A DNA stretch of 64,000 bases from Gammaproteobacteria bacterium (GTDB taxonomy: Bacteria > Pseudomonadota > Gammaproteobacteria > Steroidobacterales > Steroidobacteraceae): assembly GCA_018970145.1 (NCBI GenBank), contig JAGWWY010000007.1, forward strand, positions 1-64,000, written 5' to 3'. Of the stretch, positions 53,500 to 64,000 are shown in pieces. Below the pieces are notes generated by a model. That model had not been told where the DNA came from. It ran no database searches and saw only the letters and a program-made list of their open reading frames with translations. Position numbers and translations under genes: made by a program. Each line of letters starts with the position of its first letter. Within the stretch, counting starts at the first letter, position 1.

Positions 53500-54900
53500 T
53501 CAGCGCTTCTTCTGCGGCCGTTTCCAGCCATCGAGAGTGAGCTGCTTGGCCCTGGCCACGGTGAGCTTGCGCGCCGGCACGTCCTTGGTGACCGTCGAGC
53601 CGGCACCGACGGTCGCACCTTCGCCGATGGTGATCGGAGCGACGAGAACCGAATTGGATCCGGTGTGCGCGTCATCACCGATGGTGGTGTGATGTTTATT
53701 CGCACCGTCGTAGTTGGCGATGATGGTGCCGGCGCCGATGTTGACCCGTGCGCCGACCGTCGCATCGCCGACGTAAGCGAGATGGTTAGCTTTGGCGCCC
53801 GTTGCCATCGACGAGTTTTTGACCTCGACGAAGTTGCCGATGTGGACATCGTCCGCGAGCTCAGCGCCCGGTCGTAGCCGCGCGAACGGCCCGATGAGCG
53901 AGCCCGCGCCGACGCTCGCTTGCTCGATGACACAGTTCGGATGAACCACGACATCGCCCGCGATATCGCAATCACGCAGTACACAATTCGGTCCGATGCG
54001 CACTCGATCGCCGAGCGTGACTCGCCCTTCGAACACCACATTGATATCGATCGACACATCACGACCGATCGACACGGGGCCTCGAACATCGACTCGCGCG
54101 GGATCGACGAGCGTAGCGCCCGCCTGCATCAGTTCACGCGCACGCAGACGCCGGTGCTCTGCTTCGACCTCGGCCAGCTGCAACTTGTCGTTGATGCCAA
54201 GTACCTCAGCGACCGTCGGCGCGATGAGGGGTTGGACTAGGACGCCATCGGCAACCGCCATTTCGATGATGTCGGTGAGGTAGTACTCACCTTGAGCATT
54301 GCTGTTCTTCAGACGACTAAGCCAAGCGCGCAACTGTGCGACCGGCACAGCCATGACGCCCGTGTTGCCTTCGCGAATCGCAAGTTCATCAGAGGTGGCA
54401 TCTTTCTGCTCGACGATGCGCAGCACCTTGCCATCGGCATCACGCACGATACGACCATAGCCGGTCGGGTCGTCGAGCATCACGGTCAGCAAGGACATGG
54501 CGCCCTCACCGGCCAGCAGCAGCAAGTTCGTCAAGGTCTCCGCGCGAATCAGCGGCACATCACCATAGAGGACAAGCGCAATGGCCGCATCGTCGAGCGC
54601 GGGCAGTGCCTGCTGCACTGCATGACCGGTACCGAGTTGCTCGGCCTGCAAGGCCCATTGCAAGCTGGAGTCTGCGGCGAAAGCTTCACGAACACGATCG
54701 CCACCGTGGCCGAAAACCACATGCACGGATGCCGGGTTCAAACTTTGGGCGGTGGAGATCACATGGCCGAGAAGAGGCCGGCCAGCCAAAGGCTGCAAAA
54801 CTTTCGGCAGGTCGGATTTCATCCGCTTGCCCTGGCCGGCGGCCAGAATGACGATCGAGAGAGGCAAACCAGACCGAGCGCTGCTCGAGTCTCGAGCCAT
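53500..54900 (-). CDS. glmU: bifunctional UDP-GlcNAc pyrophosphorylase / GlcN-1-P acetyltransferase
   Basis: GlmU (466 aa) acetylates GlcN-1-P and uridylylates it to UDP-GlcNAc. The uridylyltransferase motif is SIVILAAGQGKRMKSDLPKVLQPLAGRPL near residues 14-43, with LYGDVPLI downstream. The left-handed beta-helix follows (VSIGRDVSIDINVVFEGRVTLGDRVRIGPNCVLRDCDI) and ends in the acetyl-CoA region. It follows atpC with 2 bases between, the classic atp-glmU order. Confidence 0.97.
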   Translation of the reverse strand: MARDSSSARSGLPLSIVILAAGQGKRMKSDLPKVLQPLAGRPLLGHVISTAQSLNPASVHVVFGHGGDRVREAFAADSSLQWALQAEQLGTGHAVQQALPALDDAAIALVLYGDVPLIRAETLTNLLLLAGEGAMSLLTVMLDDPTGYGRIVRDADGKVLRIVEQKDATSDELAIREGNTGVMAVPVAQLRAWLSRLKNSNAQGEYYLTDIIEMAVADGVLVQPLIAPTVAEVLGINDKLQLAEVEAEHRRLRARELMQAGATLVDPARVDVRGPVSIGRDVSIDINVVFEGRVTLGDRVRIGPNCVLRDCDIAGDVVVHPNCVIEQASVGAGSLIGPFARLRPGAELADDVHIGNFVEVKNSSMATGAKANHLAYVGDATVGARVNIGAGTIIANYDGANKHHTTIGDDAHTGSNSVLVAPITIGEGATVGAGSTVTKDVPARKLTVARAKQLTLDGWKRPQKKR

Positions 54901-54902
54901 GA

Positions 54903-55328
54903 TCAGCCTTTGATCTTGCGCAGTTTCGCGATCATCTTCAGCTGAGCCGCCGCACGAACGAGTTCGGCAAGCGCTTCAGCTTCAGAAATCTTGTCGAGGT
55001 GGCTCGCGAGCAATTCTTCGGCGCGCTGCTTGGCCTCGAGAGCGCGGGCCTCGTCGAGATCATGAGCCCGTAGAGCGGTGTCGGCGAGAACGGTCACCTT
55101 CTTCGGCTGAATCTCGATGGCGCCACCGCCGACGAAAAAGGATTGCTCCTCACCTTCTGGTGTCAACACGCGAACTTCGCCCGACTTGAGCAGCGTCAAC
55201 AACGGAGCGTGACGGGGCGCGATGCCCATCTCACCCTGCGACGCCGGGACGAACACCATCTTCGCCGCTCCCGAGAAAATCTCGCCTTCGGCGCTGACGA
55301 TATCGCAATGGATGGTGTTATCGGCCAT
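54903..55328 (-). CDS. atpC: ATP synthase epsilon subunit
   Basis: AtpC (141 aa) has the N-terminal beta-sandwich (IHCDIVSAEGEIFSGAAKMVFVPASQGEMGIAPRHAPLLT) and a C-terminal helical hairpin (LDEARALEAKQRAEELLA). It is the rotor-stalk and regulatory subunit of F1. Confidence 0.96.
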   Translation of the reverse strand: MADNTIHCDIVSAEGEIFSGAAKMVFVPASQGEMGIAPRHAPLLTLLKSGEVRVLTPEGEEQSFFVGGGAIEIQPKKVTVLADTALRAHDLDEARALEAKQRAEELLASHLDKISEAEALAELVRAAAQLKMIAKLRKIKG

Positions 55329-55355
55329 GTGGGGTTACCCGTGTTGCAACCGCAA

Positions 55356-57679
<2,324 letters not shown>

Positions 57680-57693
57680 GCGTTGTCAGCCGA

Positions 57694-59232
<1,539 letters not shown>

Positions 59233-59265
59233 GTGTGGTCCTCTAAAATTCTTGCAACGACTGGC

Positions 59266-59805
59266 TCAAACGCCAGCCATGGTGTTACCGAGTCGCTCGA
59301 TGCGCCCGCGCAGCGAGCCATCAACGACGAAATCTCCCGCCTTCACAACCGCGCCACCGATCAGAGCCGGATCGACCTGGCTGAAAAGTTGCACCTTGCG
59401 CTTCAAGCGCGCGGTCAACGCTTGCGTCAACTTCTCGCTCTGCTCTGGCGTCAACGGCATGGCCGAGGTCACGGTCACCTCGACCGTGTTCTCGACCTCA
59501 GCACGCATGGCTGCGTACTGCTCGGCGATTTGCGGCAGCGCAGCCAAACGACCGTTGTCCGCGAGCAACTGCACGAAGTTACGCGCCTGCGGATCGTCCG
59601 CGACACCGACAACGTCGAGCAAAAAACCGACGAGATCGGCACGTTTGACATGCGGATTGCCGATCAATGGCCGCACTCGCTCGTCACTGACCGCGATGCT
59701 CGCTTTCGCCAGCAACTCGCCCCACGGTGCGAGTTGCTTTGCAGCATGCGCGTGATCGAACGCAGCGCGCGCGTAGGGCCGCGCGATGGTTGCTCCGTCA
59801 GCCAC
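59266..59805 (-). CDS. atpH: ATP synthase delta subunit
   Basis: AtpH (179 aa) links F1 to the b stalk. The GTG start at 59805 overlaps atpF by 8 bases and gives the expected TIARPYARAAFDHA N-terminus. The C-terminal domain carries VTVTSAMPLTPEQSEKL and VDPALIGGAVVKAGDFVVDGSLRGRIERL. The open frame upstream of the GTG is a shadow of atpF. Confidence 0.95.
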   Translation of the reverse strand: MADGATIARPYARAAFDHAHAAKQLAPWGELLAKASIAVSDERVRPLIGNPHVKRADLVGFLLDVVGVADDPQARNFVQLLADNGRLAALPQIAEQYAAMRAEVENTVEVTVTSAMPLTPEQSEKLTQALTARLKRKVQLFSQVDPALIGGAVVKAGDFVVDGSLRGRIERLGNTMAGV

Positions 59806-60277
59806 GGGCGATTTCTTCCGCCAGTTTATCGAGCAGCTGCGCGTGCGTCTTCGCGTCGACTTCACGCTCGAGCAAACGCGAGGCGCCCACGACGACCATC
59901 GAACCGAACTCCTTGCGCAACGCTTCGCGAGCGCGACCGGTCTCGGTGGCTGCTTCGTCTCGAGCGGCGGCGACGATACGCGCGCCCTCGGTTTGTGCAG
60001 ACTGCTTCGCAGCTTCGATCGATTCATTGGAGCGGCGAGCGGCCTGATCTTCGATCTGCTTAGCGCGATCACGCGCCTCACGAACGATTGCATCAGCCCG
60101 CTGCGTTGCCTCGGACAGGTCCTTTAGGCCCTTGTCGGCGGCAGCCAGCCCGTCGGCGATTTTCTTCTGTCGCTCTTCGATGGCGCCGATGATCGACGGC
60201 CAGCCGAAGCGCATGACGAGCCAGGCGACCGCGAGGAACGCGAGGCCCTGGATGATCAGCGTGACGGTGATACTCAT
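59798..60277 (-). CDS. atpF: ATP synthase b subunit
   Basis: AtpF (159 aa) has a single N-terminal transmembrane helix (ITVTLIIQGLAFLAVAWLVMRFGWP) and a long coiled-coil stator stalk (IEERQKKIADGLAAADKGL onward). Only one b gene is present, as expected for a homodimeric stalk. Confidence 0.96.
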   Translation of the reverse strand: MSITVTLIIQGLAFLAVAWLVMRFGWPSIIGAIEERQKKIADGLAAADKGLKDLSEATQRADAIVREARDRAKQIEDQAARRSNESIEAAKQSAQTEGARIVAAARDEAATETGRAREALRKEFGSMVVVGASRLLEREVDAKTHAQLLDKLAEEIARG

Positions 60278-60304
60278 GCTCTTCTACCCCTGTTGCCTGG
60301 ATCG

Positions 60305-60326
60305 GCACCCGCCCGATGACGGGTGC
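60305..60326 (-). repeat. GC-rich hairpin between atpE and atpF
   Basis: GCACCCG and CGGGTGC form a perfect 7-bp stem around an 8-base loop. It lies 10 bases after the atpE stop in the minus-strand transcript, with no T run. Such a structure could shield the 3' end of the atpE message and help make the c subunit in excess over its neighbours. Confidence 0.6.
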
Positions 60327-60335
60327 GGGCGGCGA

Positions 60336-61906
<1,571 letters not shown>

Positions 61907-61907
<1 letters not shown>

Positions 61908-62872
61908 CAATGGATATGCGCCAAAATTCCGTCGAGTTCATCGAGCGAGTTGTAGCTGACGATCAAACGTCCCTTGCCGCCCTTGCCCGACTGCTCGATG
62001 ACGACTGTCGCACCCAAGGTGTCAGAGAGGCGGGTTTCGAGCTCACGAACGTTCGGGTCGCTGCTACCGGCGGCGGCGGCGCCGCGTCCAAAGGCGCGAT
62101 CTGCCTCGGCCGAGCCATCGTCTTTCGCCGGTGGATTGATCAGCCGGCGAACCAATGCCTCAGTTTCACGGACCGATAAGCCTTTTTTCGAGACTAATTG
62201 AGCGACTTCGATTTGCTGGCGAGCCTGCGTCAGGCCCAGTAGCGCGCGCGCGTGACCCATTTCTATCTCACGCCGATCGACGAGTTCGGCGACCTCGGGA
62301 GCGAGCTCCAGCAAACGCAGTAGGTTACTGACCGCCGCGCGCGAGCGACCCACAGCCTCTGCGGCTTGCTGATGAGTGATGGAGAACTCGCGGATCAGCC
62401 GGTCGAGGGCCCGAGCTTCCTCGAGGGGGTTGAGGTTCTCACGCTGGATGTTCTCGATGAGCGCCATCGCGATGGCGCCCTCGTCGGGTACGCGGCGAAT
62501 AATGGCGGGAATCTCAGTGAGCCCGGCCAACTGGGCGGCGCGCCAACGGCGCTCACCGGCAATGATTTCGTATCGTGAGGGTCGGCTGCCGGGGGCTGCG
62601 CCCGGCATCTCGATCGGACGGACGACGATCGGTTGCACCACGCCCTGGGCACGGATGGAGTTCGCCAGATCCTCGAGCGTTTCTTGACGCATGTCGACGC
62701 GAGGCTGGTACCGCCCACGCTGCAGGACATCGACCGGCAAGCGGGCCAACTCGTCGCCCGAAATCGGCGCGGCTCCCGTCGCCGTCGAGGCCGACGATGG
62801 GGCGCGCGCCGCGCTCATCTGTCCGAGCAGAGCGTCGAGTCCGCGCCCGAGGCTGGGCTTCTTCTGGTTCAT
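61907..62872 (-). CDS. parB: chromosome partitioning protein ParB
   Basis: ParB (321 aa) is the parS-binding CTP switch protein. The N-terminal domain carries YEIIAGERRWRAAQLAGLTEIPAI (GERRxRA) and ALIENIQRENLNPLEEARAL. A helix-turn-helix (ITHQQAAEAVGRSRAAVSNLLRLLEL) and a C-terminal dimerisation region follow. The ATG at 62872 overlaps the upstream membrane protein stop, with TATCAT 7 bases before it as a possible extra -10. Confidence 0.97.
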
Positions 62873-63660
62873 GCACGCGATGATAGCGGAGTCGCCGCCA
62901 CCGTCGCCTCGGCGCTTTCACGCGGCCGATTCTCGGACACTCCGAGAAAGATTTCGCGGAACGCGACATAGGTCAGCGCACCGAAGAAGCAGTAGAGCAC
63001 GGGCACCAACATCGGCAAGAGCAAACCGAATAGCACCGGCAACGCCACAAACAAAGCGCCGATCGCCAGCACCGAGTTGAGGTTACGAATCTGCCCCGCG
63101 GCGCCGAGACGCAACGCGTCCCGGTAAGGCAGACCGAGCAAGGTCATGCACGGAAACTGGAAGATCGAGGTCAAACCCGGAATATTGAGCCCGAAGTAAC
63201 AGAGCCCAAGGGCGAACGCGGAATAGACGAAGATCTGGCGCAGCGCGACGAACCCGTCAGGGCTCAACACATCGAGCGCATTACGCGAAGTGTAAAAAAT
63301 GTTCCACCACGCTACGCCGGGCTTGGCCAGCAACACGATCCAAATGATGGCACCTGCGATCGTGATCAAAGCCGAAAAACGTAGCGTGATCGGTGCATGC
63401 ACCGCGAGCATGGTGAGTATGTCGGCCAGACGGATGCGCGAACTGCGATCGACCTGCGCCGCGATCAAGATGCTGCCGAGCAAGGCCGACAACGCCAACA
63501 TGGCGCTGAGCAAAGGCAGGCGATGCCCGAAGAAAATCCACAAACACATGAGCAGACCGAGCGCGAGCCAAACACCCGCTCCGCGCCACAGCAACTGCAA
63601 CGCAGAGAGTACCCAGCGCCGCAACGCGCCGGGAGCCGCTTGCCGCGGCTCGAGCGTCAT
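62869..63660 (-). CDS. unknown membrane protein between parA and parB, 263 aa
   Basis: About six hydrophobic helices (for example WLALGLLMCLWIFFG, SAMLALSALLGSILIAA, LITIAGAIIWIVLLAKP, VALPVLFGLLLPMLVPVLYCFFGALTYVAF) surround a middle segment with GLPYRDALRLGAAGQ. I recognise no family. It overlaps parA (63657) and parB by 4 bases each, so it is translationally embedded in the partition operon. It may be a membrane link of the partition machinery or just a lineage-specific insertion. Confidence 0.8.
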   Translation of the reverse strand: MTLEPRQAAPGALRRWVLSALQLLWRGAGVWLALGLLMCLWIFFGHRLPLLSAMLALSALLGSILIAAQVDRSSRIRLADILTMLAVHAPITLRFSALITIAGAIIWIVLLAKPGVAWWNIFYTSRNALDVLSPDGFVALRQIFVYSAFALGLCYFGLNIPGLTSIFQFPCMTLLGLPYRDALRLGAAGQIRNLNSVLAIGALFVALPVLFGLLLPMLVPVLYCFFGALTYVAFREIFLGVSENRPRESAEATVAATPLSSRA

Positions 63661-64000
63661 GTAGCGGCGGCGAGCGGCTGTGCGAGAGGGGCTTCACCCC
63701 GCCCGATCATCTCGCCGGCTAAGGCGAGGTAAGCAAGCGCGCCGCGAGACTCCTTGTCGTGCAGCAACGCGGGCTTACCGAAAGAGGGCGCTTCGGCCAG
63801 ACGTACGTTGCGCGGGATGATAGTGCGGAACACTTTATCGCCAAAATAGTTGAGCAGCTGCGAACTGACTTCGTTGGCAAGATTGTTACGCGGGTCGAAC
63901 ATCGTGCGCAGCACGCCTTCGATTTCGAGCGACGGGTTCACCGCTTCACGGATCTGCTCGACCGTACTCATCAGCGCCGTGAGGCCCTCGAGAGCGTAGT
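63657..64000 (-). CDS. parA: chromosome partitioning ATPase ParA (C-terminal part)
   Basis: The last 114 codons of a Soj/ParA-type ATPase are visible: YALEGLTALMSTVEQIREAVNP, LRTMFDPRNNLANEVSSQLLNYFGDKVFRTIIPRNVRLAEAPSFGKPALLHD and a hydrophobic C-terminus. The TIIPRNVRLAEAPSFG segment is typical of chromosomal ParA. The Walker motifs lie outside the window. Confidence 0.95.
   Translation of the reverse strand, partial: YALEGLTALMSTVEQIREAVNPSLEIEGVLRTMFDPRNNLANEVSSQLLNYFGDKVFRTIIPRNVRLAEAPSFGKPALLHDKESRGALAYLALAGEMIGRGEAPLAQPLAAAT

Noticed and set aside
62873-62890. TATCAT-N7-ATG before parB as another leaderless promoter
   Set aside because: The parB ATG overlaps the preceding stop codon (ATGA), so coupled translation explains the lack of a Shine-Dalgarno sequence and the hexamer may be chance.

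Overview
The window looks like a chromosomal segment of a GC-rich (roughly 60 percent by eye) Gram-negative bacterium, most likely a gammaproteobacterium of the Steroidobacter/Nevskia/Xanthomonas side of the class. The main reasons are the parA-parB-atpIBEFHAGDC-glmU-glmS order at the right end, three TonB-dependent receptors, a TolC/RND efflux operon and a single trpEGDCFBA operon with an attenuator. The taxon is an inference from synteny and protein style only. Coding density is very high and no gene-free stretch exceeds about 225 bases. I see no tRNA, rRNA, CRISPR array, insertion sequence or prophage.

Left part (0-31.6 kb). A minus-strand trp operon (trpL-trpE-G-D-C-F-B-A) runs on into a DctA-type carrier and perhaps a tiny exported peptide. 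It starts with a Trp-rich leader and an attenuator. Then come a TSUP permease, a TlpA-like lipoprotein, yajQ, a small winged-helix protein, and a long minus-strand Feo operon (feoA-feoB-small Cys protein-BtuF-like binding protein-outer membrane protein-amino acid permease). A DUF2237 gene with azlCD follows, then a tetR-tolC-adaptor-RND efflux unit. Next is a UbiD decarboxylase/SDR/methyltransferase/FAD-monooxygenase group that looks like aromatic-compound chemistry, then rimO.

Middle (31.6-46.9 kb). An orphan molybdenum hydroxylase large subunit is followed by a group that fits adaptation to phosphate starvation. It holds an Agt/SqdX-type glycolipid glycosyltransferase, an OlsF-like fused acyltransferase (ornithine lipid), a Tat-exported PhoD phosphatase behind a TonB receptor, and an exported PHP-domain phosphoesterase-like protein ahead of another TonB receptor. 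One further TonB receptor lacks its 5' end. Several of the intergenic regions carry 11-bp-spaced repeats that resemble PhoB boxes.

Right part (46.9-64 kb). It contains kup, a methyltransferase, a SIMPL-domain protein, a YjdF-like membrane protein, glmS, a vapBC toxin-antitoxin pair wedged between glmS and glmU, the full F1Fo ATP synthase operon, parB, an unknown membrane protein, and the 3' end of parA.

A recurring signal is a sigma70-like -10 hexamer placed 5-9 nt before the start codon with no Shine-Dalgarno sequence (trpL, the TlpA-like gene, feoA, tetR, rimO). This suggests leaderless mRNAs are common here, whereas genes inside operons have normal ribosome binding sites or start/stop overlaps. 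Starts were chosen from these signals; several differ from the longest open frame.
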